Positions 7,776 to 16,388 of a stretch of 64,000 bases of DNA are shown piece by piece (position 1 is the stretch's first letter; every line of letters begins with the position of its first letter). The stretch is from contig NZ_RYFV01000007.1 of NCBI RefSeq assembly GCF_004104015.1, positions 1 to 64,000 on the forward strand. The letters are read 5' to 3'. The position numbers and the translations under genes are program-made. The notes beneath the pieces are model-generated. The model had not been told where the DNA came from. It did not search any database and worked only from the letters and a program-made list of their open reading frames with translations. The stretch is from Actinomyces oricola (GTDB taxonomy: Bacteria > Actinomycetota > Actinomycetes > Actinomycetales > Actinomycetaceae).

Positions 7776-8587
7776 CAGTCGTCCCGAGGATCAGGGATGG
7801 CTGCATCGACAATATATCCGTTCGACGTTTCGCCTGAACTGATGCTCCCCCCGAGTAGGTTGCACTTCTTTTGCAGCAGGAGCAGTCCAATCCCGGCGCC
7901 GGGCGAGGCGGGCGGCGCGGGCTCGGGGGTCTCGTTATGTATGATGATGCGGACGTTCTCGCCTTCTCTGCTAATTCTCACCTCGGTGGGTGCGCCGCCG
8001 GCGTGCCGCAGGACGTTCATGAGGGACTCGTGTATCACCAACGATGCTGCTTCTTCCGCGTCCCTGCTGTGAAAGGTTGTTGTGTGTTCGACTGTCAGGC
8101 TGACACCGGAGGCGCTGGCCTGCGCATAGATTTGTTCCAATGGCGCGGTAAGTACCGGGACATGGGTGTTGGATTGTAGTAGGGCCAGGAGCCTACGCAT
8201 TTCCCGGGCGGCGGCGCGGCTGTCCGACTCTATCGTTCTGAGCGCGACGCGCGGATCGGATTCGTCCGCGAGCAGGCATGCGCTCGCCTGAACGGCGATA
8301 GAGGCGATCCGATTCGAGATGATGTGATGCAGATGCTCAGTGAGATTGAGCCTGTCCTGATGGACGGCCTCCGCGATCGCCTGATCCCGACTGCGTCGTT
8401 CCATGGCCTTCCTGGTTCTGCTTCTGATCAGCAGTGCCAGTGAGGCGACGGCCAGCGATGCGATCAGTACGTACGGCGTTATGCCATAATGGGCGGATTC
8501 GGGTCCGCAGGCGACAACGACCATGGCGGCGGCGAATACAGCCGCTAACGTCGCCGCGCTGTTGATCCTGGCTCTCGTCCCGGTCAT
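7775..8587 (-). CDS. Two-component sensor histidine kinase, HisKA_3 (NarL-partner) type
   Basis: A 270-residue membrane kinase. Two N-terminal membrane segments (about 10-27 and 36-54) with almost no extracytoplasmic loop are followed by a short cytoplasmic linker. A dimerisation helix carries the probable phospho-accepting histidine H87 in the EHLHHIISNR segment. The usual LHD is LHH here. A HATPase domain follows, with an N-box (IHESLMNVLRHAG) and a G-box (GAGIGLLLLQKKCNLLGG). The tiny sensor region suggests it reads the membrane itself or an intramembrane ligand. It is the partner of the overlapping response regulator. The start is ATG 8587; 155 bp with no evident gene separate it from rfbA. 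Confidence 0.85.
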   Translation of the reverse strand: MTGTRARINSAATLAAVFAAAMVVVACGPESAHYGITPYVLIASLAVASLALLIRSRTRKAMERRSRDQAIAEAVHQDRLNLTEHLHHIISNRIASIAVQASACLLADESDPRVALRTIESDSRAAAREMRRLLALLQSNTHVPVLTAPLEQIYAQASASGVSLTVEHTTTFHSRDAEEAASLVIHESLMNVLRHAGGAPTEVRISREGENVRIIIHNETPEPAPPASPGAGIGLLLLQKKCNLLGGSISSGETSNGYIVDAAIPDPRDD

Positions 8588-8742
8588 TGTGCGTGTGCAC
8601 CTGCTCGATCGGGGCCGAGCGATCGCCCGTCAAACGTGCGGATCAGAATGGCGGTGGCTGTTCCCCCGGCGCGCTCATCGTTCACCATGTCGCCGTCCAT
8701 GCCAGTCAGTGCAGTGAGTGTTTCAGGCCCGGCCGGTGCCGC

Positions 8743-9615
8743 TCAACTCCGCCCGCGTTCAAGCAAATTCAGCAGGTACTGGCCGTAGCCGGACTTCACC
8801 AACGGCTCGGCGCGGGAGCGCAGGCCCTCGTCGTCGATGAAGCCCATGCGCCAGGCCACCTCCTCGGGGCAACCGATGTTGAGGCCCTGGCGGTGCTGGA
8901 CGGTGCGCACAAAACTGGTGGCATCAGCCAGGGAGTCGAAGGTGCCGGTGTCCAGCCAGGCGGTGCCGCGGGGCAGGACCTCCACGGTGAGGCGGCCGGC
9001 CTCCAGGTAGGTGCGGTTGATGTCGGTGATCTCGTACTCACCGCGGGCCGAGGGCTTGAGATTCTTAGCGATCTCCACGACATCGTTGTCGTAGAAGTAC
9101 AGACCGGGAACGGCGTAGTCGCTCTTGGGGCGGGCGGGTTTCTCCTCAATGGAGACCGCCTTGAGGTCGGAGTCGAACTCCACCACGCCGTAGGAGCTGG
9201 GGTCGGCCACCTGATAGGCGTAGACCACCCCGCCCTCCGGGGTGGTGTGGCGGCGCAGCCGGGTTCCCATACCGGGGCCGTAGAAAATATTGTCGCCCAG
9301 GACCAGGGCGGCGCTCTGGTCGCCAATGAACTCGGCCCCCAAGACGAAGGCCTGGGCCAGGCCGTTGGGGACCTCCTGAACCGTGTAGGACAGGCTGACG
9401 CCCAGCTGGGAGCCGTCGCCGAGCAGCCGGTGAAAACTAGCGGCGTCGTGCGGCGTGGTAATGACCAGAACATCCTGGATGCCGGCGAGCATGAGCGTGC
9501 TCAACGGGTAATAAATCATCGGCTTGTCGTACACCGGCACGAGTTGCTTAGAAGTGCCTAAGGTGATCGGGTTCAGACGCGTGCCGGAGCCTCCGGCCAG
9601 GATGATTCCTCGCAT
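8743..9615 (-). CDS. rfbA: Glucose-1-phosphate thymidylyltransferase
   Basis: Makes dTDP-glucose from glucose 1-phosphate and dTTP, the first step to dTDP-rhamnose and related wall sugars. The protein begins [20 protein letters not shown], the nucleotide-binding signature. Other family blocks are [36 protein letters not shown]-like [15 protein letters not shown] and DTGTFDSL. At 290 residues it is the normal length for RmlA. ATG 9615 is chosen because it places the family start at residue 1; six upstream codons are possible. It is divergent from manA with about 118 bp between the starts. The other dTDP-rhamnose genes are not in the window. Confidence 0.93.
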   Translation of the reverse strand: MRGIILAGGSGTRLNPITLGTSKQLVPVYDKPMIYYPLSTLMLAGIQDVLVITTPHDAASFHRLLGDGSQLGVSLSYTVQEVPNGLAQAFVLGAEFIGDQSAALVLGDNIFYGPGMGTRLRRHTTPEGGVVYAYQVADPSSYGVVEFDSDLKAVSIEEKPARPKSDYAVPGLYFYDNDVVEIAKNLKPSARGEYEITDINRTYLEAGRLTVEVLPRGTAWLDTGTFDSLADATSFVRTVQHRQGLNIGCPEEVAWRMGFIDDEGLRSRAEPLVKSGYGQYLLNLLERGRS

Positions 9616-9733
9616 GGGCACAGTCTGACGCATCTCGGGCCGTCATGCGGTATGAGTCGCCCCGCGGGGCGCCTGCGCATGCCGGCTGCCACCGGTATGC
9701 GTCCTGCTCCCCGGCACCTGTAGCGTGGCCGGC

Positions 9734-10924
9734 ATGGAACGAATCGAGGGAGCTCGGCAGTGCTACGACTGGGGCTCGACCACTGCGATCCCGGACTTCC
9801 TGGGCCGGCAGGGCGACGGCGGGCCCTGGGCTGAGCTCTGGTTGGGGGCGCACCCCTGTGGAACGGCGCGGTTGGGGGACGGCACTACCCTGACCACCTT
9901 CATAGATTCGGCCCCCGACCTGGTCCTGGGCGAGGACGTGGTGCGGCGCTTCGGCCCGCAACTGCCCTTTCTGCTCAAGGTCATTGCACCGGCCCAGGCC
10001 CTGTCCCTGCAGGTCCACCCCTCCTTGTCGCAGGCCGCGGAAGGCTATGAGGCCGAGGAGGCGGCGGGCATTGCCCTGGAGGATCCCAGGCGCAACTTCC
10101 GGGACACCAACCACAAGCCTGAAATGGTGCTGGCCCTGGAGCCCTTCGAGGCCGTCGCCGGCTTCCGCGCCCCCAGGCGCGCCGCCGAAGTCCTCGCGGG
10201 ACTGGAGTCCCCCCTGGCCCGGCGCATGCGCCGCACCCTGCGCCTGAACCCCACCCGCTTCGGCATCCGCCAGGCCTTCACCGACCTGGTCAGCGCCGAG
10301 ACCCGCCCGGGACCCCACGAGGTGGCGGCGCTGGTTGAGGAGATCGCCGCGCGCCTGAAGGCGGGAGCCTCCCCCTCCCTGCGGGTGGACACCAACGCCG
10401 TGGAGATGGCCCGCACCTTCCCCGCCGACCCCGGAGTTGTCGCCGCCCTCCTGCTCAACCCGGTCACCCTGAACCCGGGCGAGGCGCTCTTCGTGCCCGC
10501 CGGCTGCGTCCACGCCTACATTTCGGGCTTGGGGGTGGAGATCATGGCCTCCTCCGACAATGTCCTGCGGGCCGGCCTGACCCGCAAGCACGTCGATATT
10601 CCCCGGATGCTGGCCTGCGTGGACTATGTGGCCGCCCCGCCCGTGCGACCTGCCCCGGAGTACCTTTCCCGGGCTACGCGCGCCTACTACGCGCCGGTGG
10701 ACGACTTCGAGCTCATGGTCACCACGGTGGTGCCCGAGGACGGGCGCATCCAGGTTCCCGGCCGTGGCCCGCGCATTCTCCTGGGAGTCGAGGGGCGCAC
10801 TCTGGTGACGACGCCGGCGGGCCAACTCTCCTTGGAACGTGGCCAGTCCGTCTTCGTCACCGCCCAGGAGCGCACCCTGGCCGTCGAAGGCGCCGGGAGC
10901 CTGGTCCAGGCCGACGTGCCCTGA
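9734..10924 (+). CDS. manA: Mannose-6-phosphate isomerase, type I
   Basis: Interconverts fructose 6-phosphate and mannose 6-phosphate, feeding GDP-mannose and mannosylated glycans. About 396 residues from ATG 9734 (MERIEGARQCYDWGSTTAIP); GTG 9725 is an alternative. Zinc-site blocks are visible: LSLQVHPS (Q and H), HKPEMVLALEPFEAVAGF (E) and AGCVHAYISGLGVEIMASSD (H). The RAGLTRKHVD block near the active site is also present. It sits in the usual actinobacterial neighbourhood with TIGR03089 and whiB. Two copies of a GC-rich hairpin follow the stop codon. Confidence 0.93.
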   Translation: MERIEGARQCYDWGSTTAIPDFLGRQGDGGPWAELWLGAHPCGTARLGDGTTLTTFIDSAPDLVLGEDVVRRFGPQLPFLLKVIAPAQALSLQVHPSLSQAAEGYEAEEAAGIALEDPRRNFRDTNHKPEMVLALEPFEAVAGFRAPRRAAEVLAGLESPLARRMRRTLRLNPTRFGIRQAFTDLVSAETRPGPHEVAALVEEIAARLKAGASPSLRVDTNAVEMARTFPADPGVVAALLLNPVTLNPGEALFVPAGCVHAYISGLGVEIMASSDNVLRAGLTRKHVDIPRMLACVDYVAAPPVRPAPEYLSRATRAYYAPVDDFELMVTTVVPEDGRIQVPGRGPRILLGVEGRTLVTTPAGQLSLERGQSVFVTAQERTLAVEGAGSLVQADVP

Positions 10925-10928
10925 GCCC

Positions 10929-11009
10929 CGCCGGGCAGGGGCCCGGCGCCTGGCGATCCGCCAAGGCGTCGCTGGCGCCCCCTGAGCCCCGCCGGGCAGG
11001 GGCACGGCG
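10929..11009. terminator. Duplicated GC hairpin between manA and the TIGR03089 gene
   Basis: CGCCGGGC-AGGG-GCCCGGCG (10929-10948) is a perfect eight-pair stem with a four-base loop. A second copy (10990-11009) has one mismatch and sits in the same flanking text, CCTGAGCCCCGCCGGGCAGG. The genes converge here, so the pair could end transcription in both directions. No U-tract is present. Confidence 0.5.
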
Positions 11010-11024
11010 CCTCACCAGGGCGCC

Positions 11025-11744
11025 TCACAAGGGGATAGCGCCCTCTTGGCGGGCGGCGGCCCGGGCGAGGGCGTCGTCGGCCCGGGGGCAGACGATCACG
11101 GCCCCCCGCCCCGCCCGCCAGGCCGCGAGCACGGCGCGCACCATGGGCTCCGCGGTCGTCTCGCGCACAAGGACGGGCCGGGGGCCGCGGGCCACCGGGG
11201 GGAGGCCGGCGACCAGGTCCGCTCGCGTCAGGACGCGTCTGCGCCCCCGCTCGTCAACGGCGACCAGGGCGGGGGCGCCATCGTGGGTGCCGGCGGCGGG
11301 GACGTGGTCGGGGAGGGCCATGAGGTCGGCGACGCCGTCGATGGCGAGTGCCGGCAGTTCACCGGGCCAGTGCAGCGCCAGGGAGGCGCGCGGCACCAGC
11401 ACCTGGGCCTCAGCGTCCTGGTCGAGGTCCGTCTGGTCGAAGGCAACCGAGACGCCCGGCGCCTCACCGGCGTCGTCGGATCCGCTGCGGGGGCCCAGAA
11501 GGACCGGGCGTCCGGCCAGCCAGGCGCCGGCGCACCACACCATGGTGCGCCAGTGGGGCAGGGTCGTCACCTGGACGGTGGAGCCGGGAGACGACTCAGC
11601 GGCAATGAGTCCGGCGGCCTTGGAGTGCCACATGGACAGGACTCGCCCGGTGAACTCGGTTCTTTCGCTGCGCGCGTACCACACCAGCCAGGGGCGATCG
11701 GCGTCGGCGGGCGTGGGGAGGATCGTGATCAAGGTGTCGGCCAC
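11025..11744 (-). CDS. TIGR03089-family protein
   Basis: A 239-residue protein recognised as the actinobacterial TIGR03089 family by overall pattern and by its place beside manA and whiB. It resembles the N-terminal part of AMP-binding (acyl-CoA synthetase-like) enzymes: an HWRTMVWCAGAWLAGRPVLL segment follows an opening domain, but the C-terminal catalytic domain is absent. The function is unknown. It converges on manA and is divergent from whiB, with about 260 bp between the starts. Confidence 0.8.
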   Translation of the reverse strand: MADTLITILPTPADADRPWLVWYARSERTEFTGRVLSMWHSKAAGLIAAESSPGSTVQVTTLPHWRTMVWCAGAWLAGRPVLLGPRSGSDDAGEAPGVSVAFDQTDLDQDAEAQVLVPRASLALHWPGELPALAIDGVADLMALPDHVPAAGTHDGAPALVAVDERGRRRVLTRADLVAGLPPVARGPRPVLVRETTAEPMVRAVLAAWRAGRGAVIVCPRADDALARAAARQEGAIPL

Positions 11745-11937
11745 CCTCCGAATTCAAGCAGCCGGTAGACTCCAAGCTCCTGTGATATCAACGTTATCTT
11801 CCTGTGATCTTAGTGTGTGTCCACAGACACAGGTGGGCCGCTCCAGACCCCCGGGGCGGGGCTGGCGAGGGTCCTGCGGGGCCCGCGAAACGCCCGACAC
11901 GCCAAGGTCACGAGTCGGTGATGATTGGCTCTACGGC

Positions 11938-11967
11938 TTGACGCAGGCCGACCTACAGCCATGTAAT
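11938..11967 (+). promoter_or_regulatory. Candidate sigma-70-type promoter of whiB
   Basis: TTGACG (11938-11943) and TGTAAT (11962-11967) are separated by 18 bp, five matches of six in each hexamer. Transcription would start near 11974, about 33 bp before the whiB start, leaving room for the GGGAGG ribosome site at 11996-12001. The rest of the 11745-12006 gap shows nothing else recognisable. Confidence 0.6.
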
Positions 11968-12006
11968 TTTGCGTAGTCTTTATGTCGACCCGGAAGGGAG
12001 GCGGCC

Positions 12007-12321
12007 ATGTGGAACATCCTCGGCCCAGGTCCGCTAGCGCGGATCGATGAGGCTGACAGTGCCGTGCAGCTCCTTATGGGCAGCGACGATGTCGACGAGG
12101 GCCCCCTTGCTTGGCAGGAGCGCGCTCTGTGCGCCCAGACCGACCCGGAGGCCTTCTTCCCTGAGAAGGGTGGCTCCACCCGTGAAGCCAAGCGCGTATG
12201 TGCCTCGTGCGAGGTCCGCGCCGAGTGCTTGGAGTACGCCCTGGCCAGTGATGAGCGTTTCGGCATCTGGGGCGGCCTGTCAGAGCGCGAGCGCCGCAAG
12301 CTCAAACGCCGTGCGGTATGA
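12007..12321 (+). CDS. whiB: WhiB-family iron-sulfur transcriptional regulator (WhiB2/WhmD-like)
   Basis: A 104-residue Wbl protein. Four cysteines that ligate a [4Fe-4S] cluster are visible: one in ALCAQTDPEAFFPEKGG and three in KRVCASCEVRAECLEY. The GIWGG turn and a basic tail (LSERERRKLKRRAV) follow. Wbl proteins work with the primary sigma factor to control transcription, with the cluster sensing redox state. The position next to manA/TIGR03089 and a large GT2 glycosyltransferase matches the WhiB2/WhmD locus, linked to septation in other actinobacteria. GGGAGG sits five bases before ATG 12007. The stop overlaps the start of the glycosyltransferase gene by four bases, so the two are probably translated together. 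Confidence 0.93.
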   Translation: MWNILGPGPLARIDEADSAVQLLMGSDDVDEGPLAWQERALCAQTDPEAFFPEKGGSTREAKRVCASCEVRAECLEYALASDERFGIWGGLSERERRKLKRRAV

Positions 12322-15300
12322 CTGCTCCGGGCGCCCTGGACCTCGGTGGGCGCGCCCATGGGATTGAGACGCTAGCCGTTCTCGTCTCAGCCGGCGTAAC
12401 CCCCTACCTGCCTAGCACCCTGCGCGCCCTGGCGCGTCAAACACACGCCCCCGAGGTCGTCCTCGTGGTTGATGTCGCTTCGCGCGACAACGGCTTGGGC
12501 GACGGCAGCCCCGTCGAGGAGGCGGTTGAGCTTTCCGGCCTGGACGCTGTCAGCGATGTGCGCATTGTGCGCGTCGCCAACGCCACGAGTTTCGGGGGCG
12601 CCGTCACCCAGGGCATGGAGCGTTACGCAGCGCTCATTACCGCAGGTAACCGTCGGCGCCTGCCCACCGACTCGGGCGCCACCTCAGTGGCCACCGGGGC
12701 CCTGGCCCGGCCCGGCTCGCTGACCGCCGCGCAGCTGACCGGCCCCACCGGCGCCCTGTCGCCGATCACCGCCTCTGAGAAAAGCACCTTGCAGGATGAG
12801 GACGCCACCAGGGAGCACTTCCTGTGGCTCCTCCACGACGACTCGGCCCCAGAACCGACCTGCCTGGAGGAGCTGGTCAGCGCCGCGGCCGAGGGCCGCT
12901 CGGTGGCCCTGGTCGGCCCCAAGCAGGTCGACTGGGACAACCCTGAAATCCTCTTGGAGGTGGGCCTGCGCACCACGGCCTCGGCCCGCCGCGCCAACGA
13001 CATCGTCCCCGGGGAGATCGACCAGGGGCAGCATGACGACCGCAGTGACGTCCTGGCGGTGGGTACCGCGGGCGCCTTCGTCGATCGTGCCGTGTGGGAG
13101 CAGGTGGGGGGCACCTCGCCCTACTTCGCTCCTTTCGGGGACGGCCTGGAGCTGTCCCGGGCGGTGCGCCTGGCCGGGTATCGCGTTGTGGTGGCCCCGA
13201 AGGCCGTTGTGCGCCACCGGCGGGCCTCCTACCTGGGGGTGCGCGTGCGCGGAACGGGCGCGCGCCGGACGAAGGCGCCGCTTCTGCCCGACCCCGACCG
13301 CAGCTACCGGCCACGGCGCATCGCCCAGCTGACCGCTTGGGCGACCTTCTCCACCCGCCCCGTCGGCCTGCTATTGACCTGGTTCGTGCTGCTGGGCCTG
13401 GTCCGTACCGCCTGGAGGCTGTTGTCCAAAGACCCCGCCCTGGCGCGCGACGAGTTCATTGCGGCGCTGCGCGTGGCGAGCAGGCCCGCCCGGATCCGCC
13501 AGGGGCGCCGCCGCCTGGCCGCATTCACCGCCGTGCCCCGCACAGTGGTGGCCGAGCTCTACCTCGATCCCGCTCAGATCCGCGTCGTGCGCCGTGACCG
13601 GGCCCGCCAGGAGCGGGAACGGGTGGCCCGGGCCCAAGCCCCCAGCGAGCTGGAGCTTCGCGAACTACAGGCCCTGGCGCGCCGCCGCCGCTGGGTTCTC
13701 GCGGCCGTCCTCCTGGTGGCCCTGGCCCTGGGCCTGGTGGGCATGTCGTCAGTGATTGTGGCGCGCTCCCTGACCGGGGGGGCCCTGGTTTCGCTGGGGC
13801 AGGAGTGGCGCCAGAACTGGGACGCCGCTTGGGCGACCTGGGCGGCGTCCGGCGACGGCTACCCCGCAACACTGACCCCGTTCCTGGCCGTCTTGGCCCT
13901 ACCCCAGGCCCTGGGAGGCCTTGTGGGCTTGACCGGCGACTCCCTGGTCCACCTGCTCCTCCTCCTGGCCCTGCCATTGGGGGCGGCCGGCGCCTGGGCG
14001 GCTGCGGGAACCATTACGAGACGCACCAGCCTGCGGGCCTGGGCCGCCCTGGTCTGGGCCCTGTCGCCCACGCTCCTGCTGGCTGTGGGCCAAGGGCGCT
14101 TGGCGGCCGTCCTCGTCCACCTCGTGCTTCCCTGGGCGCTGACCGCCCTGGCGCGGGCCGTGGGCGCCGACCGGCGGGACCTGGTCCTGTCCGGGCTGGT
14201 GGGGGCCCACCAGCTCACCGATGAGGAGCGCGCCGAACTGGAGCGCTTCGCCCACGAGCGCATTGAGGACCTGGGAGTACCTGAGGACGAGGAGGGCCTC
14301 CCGGACGAGGACAAGGTCCCCGAGGACCAGGAGGAGTCTGGGGATCAGGGCGGGGCCTCCGGGGATGAGCCCGAGGGCCAGAACGAGGGCCACAAGGAGC
14401 CCTCCCGGGACTCCGGCCAGGAGGCTCAGGACACCAGTGCTACCGGTACGCGGGCTCGCGCGTCAGCCCCCGGGCCGGGCGCGCACGCCGCTGACCCCGG
14501 CCCCGACACTGCGGAGAAGACCGGGGCCGGCGCCGCGGGCGACAGCCGACACGGTAGCGCCGAGCCGTCATCCCCCGCCCCCGCCGCGGAGGGGGCCGGC
14601 GACGCCGAGGGCTTCCCCAAGGAGGGCGTCGAGGCCGACGGGGCCGCTGACGAGGCCAAGGAGAGCGCATCTCCAGAAGAGGACGGCAACCCGGCTGAGG
14701 ACGACGACGAAGACGATCAGGTCCCGGCCGACGACCCCCGGGTGGTCGCCATCCGAACAGGGACCGCCCAGCACTACGGGCCCGGGTCGCCCACCGCCGC
14801 GGCGGTGGCGGGCTTACTGCTGACCGCCATTGTGGCGGCAGCCCCGGCCACCGCGGCCGTCGTGATCCCAGCCCTGCTCGTGCTCATGGTCGCCTCCTGG
14901 CGGTCTGCTCCGCGCCTGCTGCTCACGCTCGCCCCCGTGGTCGCCACGGCCGCCCCCTCCTGGTGGCGCGCCTGGCACATCTGGGCCTCCACAGGTCGGC
15001 TGGCGGCGGCCCAGTACCTGCTCACCGACCCCGGCGCCCCCCTGAGTGCACCGGCCCCCAGCGCCATGGAGATGCTCCTGGGCCTGCCCCAGGACCTGGA
15101 CTCCATTCTCACTGCGCCGCTCCTGGCGTTGGCGGCCAAGGCCGTGCTCGCCCTGGTACCCGTCCTGGCCGTCGCCGGCCTGCTCCTGAGCGGCCGCCAC
15201 GGGGCGCGTGCGCGCATGGGCTTCCTCGGCGCGGCTGGTGCGCTGGCCCTGGCGCTGGCGGCCGCCCGCCTCCCCTCGGGCGTGGGCCCCGCCCCGGGGG

Positions 15301-16388
15301 CCGATAGCGCCGAATTGGCCACCGCCTGGCCCGGAACCGCTGTCTCACTGCTCCTGGTGGGACTTCTCACCTCCGCCCTGGCCGCCGCGGACGCCGCCCG
15401 CAGCGCCCTGGTGCGTCACCCCACCCGCGGGCTCCGCCTGACCCTGACTGTCATGAGCGTCCTGGCCCTGGCCGGGCCCCTGGCGGCCGGGGGAGCGTGG
15501 GCCCTGGCCGCCGCCGGCTCCGACGCCCAGGGGAGGGCCGCCTCCGTCATGGCCCTGCGGGCCGGGGGCCAACAGATCCCGATCATTGCCAGTGAGATCC
15601 AGCGTTCCGGGGCCGCCGGCAGGGTCCTGGTGCTCACCTCCACCGACTCCGGCCTGGAGGTCTCCCTGTGGCGCGGGGAAGGGACCCTGCTGGCGGACAC
15701 CATCCCGGCGGTGACCGCCGCCCAACTCGCCGCGCGCACTGACACCGGTCCCCTGAGCCTGGGCGGACCGGCCTCCGACACCACCCAAAGCGTGCTGCTG
15801 GATCAGGCCGACGCCGAGCTGGCCACCATTGTCGCCAGTGGGGCCGCCGGCCAGGACGAGGCCGTTGCCGACCAGCTGGCCGCCCACGGCATCGCCGTAG
15901 TGCTGCTGGCCGACCGGCCCGGCGACGAGACCACCGCACTGGTCAAGGCGGGCCTGGACGCCACGCCCGGCCTGGAGCAACTGACCCAGACCGCCGCTGG
16001 CATTTCCTGGCGCGTGACCCCCAGCACCGGTGCTGAGCCGGCCCGGGCCGCCCTAGTCGACGACCAGGGGCGGAGCACTACTCTTCCGTGGAGAGGCACC
16101 CGCCTGACGGCCACGGTGCCCGCCGCTCAACCGGCCAGCACCCTGGTCCTGGCTGAGCGGGCCGACCCGGCCTGGCGGGCCACGCTCAACGGGCAGCCGC
16201 TTCAAGCCGCCACCGTGCCCGGTCCCGAGGGAACCTGGAGACAGGCCTTCACCGTCCCGGCCGGCGGAGGGGAGCTTGTGGTCACCCACGAAGGCACCAC
16301 CGCGACCATGGCCCCGGCCATCTGGGTCACCTGGGGCCTGGTGGCCCTGGCCTCCCTGCCCCTGCGACGCCGGAGGATCTCAGCATGA
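12318..16388 (+). CDS. Giant membrane GT2 glycosyltransferase
   Basis: A protein of 1,356 residues. Residues of about 15 to 300 form a GT2 (GT-A) fold: TYLP-type opening VSAGVTPYLPSTLRALARQT, the acidic LLHDDSAPEP near 171-180, and the DGLELSRAVRLAGYRVVVAP segment. A long multi-pass membrane part follows. The C-terminal extracytoplasmic part ends with a last membrane helix and an RRRR tail. Residues of about 635 to 818 are a very acidic, low-complexity insert (repeated E/D, then P/A/G-rich) between membrane helices. The partner DUF5719 gene overlaps by four bases, as in other actinobacteria. It probably builds an envelope glycan from a lipid-linked or nucleotide sugar; donor and acceptor are unknown. 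Confidence 0.85.
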   Translation: MTAPGALDLGGRAHGIETLAVLVSAGVTPYLPSTLRALARQTHAPEVVLVVDVASRDNGLGDGSPVEEAVELSGLDAVSDVRIVRVANATSFGGAVTQGMERYAALITAGNRRRLPTDSGATSVATGALARPGSLTAAQLTGPTGALSPITASEKSTLQDEDATREHFLWLLHDDSAPEPTCLEELVSAAAEGRSVALVGPKQVDWDNPEILLEVGLRTTASARRANDIVPGEIDQGQHDDRSDVLAVGTAGAFVDRAVWEQVGGTSPYFAPFGDGLELSRAVRLAGYRVVVAPKAVVRHRRASYLGVRVRGTGARRTKAPLLPDPDRSYRPRRIAQLTAWATFSTRPVGLLLTWFVLLGLVRTAWRLLSKDPALARDEFIAALRVASRPARIRQGRRRLAAFTAVPRTVVAELYLDPAQIRVVRRDRARQERERVARAQAPSELELRELQALARRRRWVLAAVLLVALALGLVGMSSVIVARSLTGGALVSLGQEWRQNWDAAWATWAASGDGYPATLTPFLAVLALPQALGGLVGLTGDSLVHLLLLLALPLGAAGAWAAAGTITRRTSLRAWAALVWALSPTLLLAVGQGRLAAVLVHLVLPWALTALARAVGADRRDLVLSGLVGAHQLTDEERAELERFAHERIEDLGVPEDEEGLPDEDKVPEDQEESGDQGGASGDEPEGQNEGHKEPSRDSGQEAQDTSATGTRARASAPGPGAHAADPGPDTAEKTGAGAAGDSRHGSAEPSSPAPAAEGAGDAEGFPKEGVEADGAADEAKESASPEEDGNPAEDDDEDDQVPADDPRVVAIRTGTAQHYGPGSPTAAAVAGLLLTAIVAAAPATAAVVIPALLVLMVASWRSAPRLLLTLAPVVATAAPSWWRAWHIWASTGRLAAAQYLLTDPGAPLSAPAPSAMEMLLGLPQDLDSILTAPLLALAAKAVLALVPVLAVAGLLLSGRHGARARMGFLGAAGALALALAAARLPSGVGPAPGADSAELATAWPGTAVSLLLVGLLTSALAAADAARSALVRHPTRGLRLTLTVMSVLALAGPLAAGGAWALAAAGSDAQGRAASVMALRAGGQQIPIIASEIQRSGAAGRVLVLTSTDSGLEVSLWRGEGTLLADTIPAVTAAQLAARTDTGPLSLGGPASDTTQSVLLDQADAELATIVASGAAGQDEAVADQLAAHGIAVVLLADRPGDETTALVKAGLDATPGLEQLTQTAAGISWRVTPSTGAEPARAALVDDQGRSTTLPWRGTRLTATVPAAQPASTLVLAERADPAWRATLNGQPLQAATVPGPEGTWRQAFTVPAGGGELVVTHEGTTATMAPAIWVTWGLVALASLPLRRRRISA

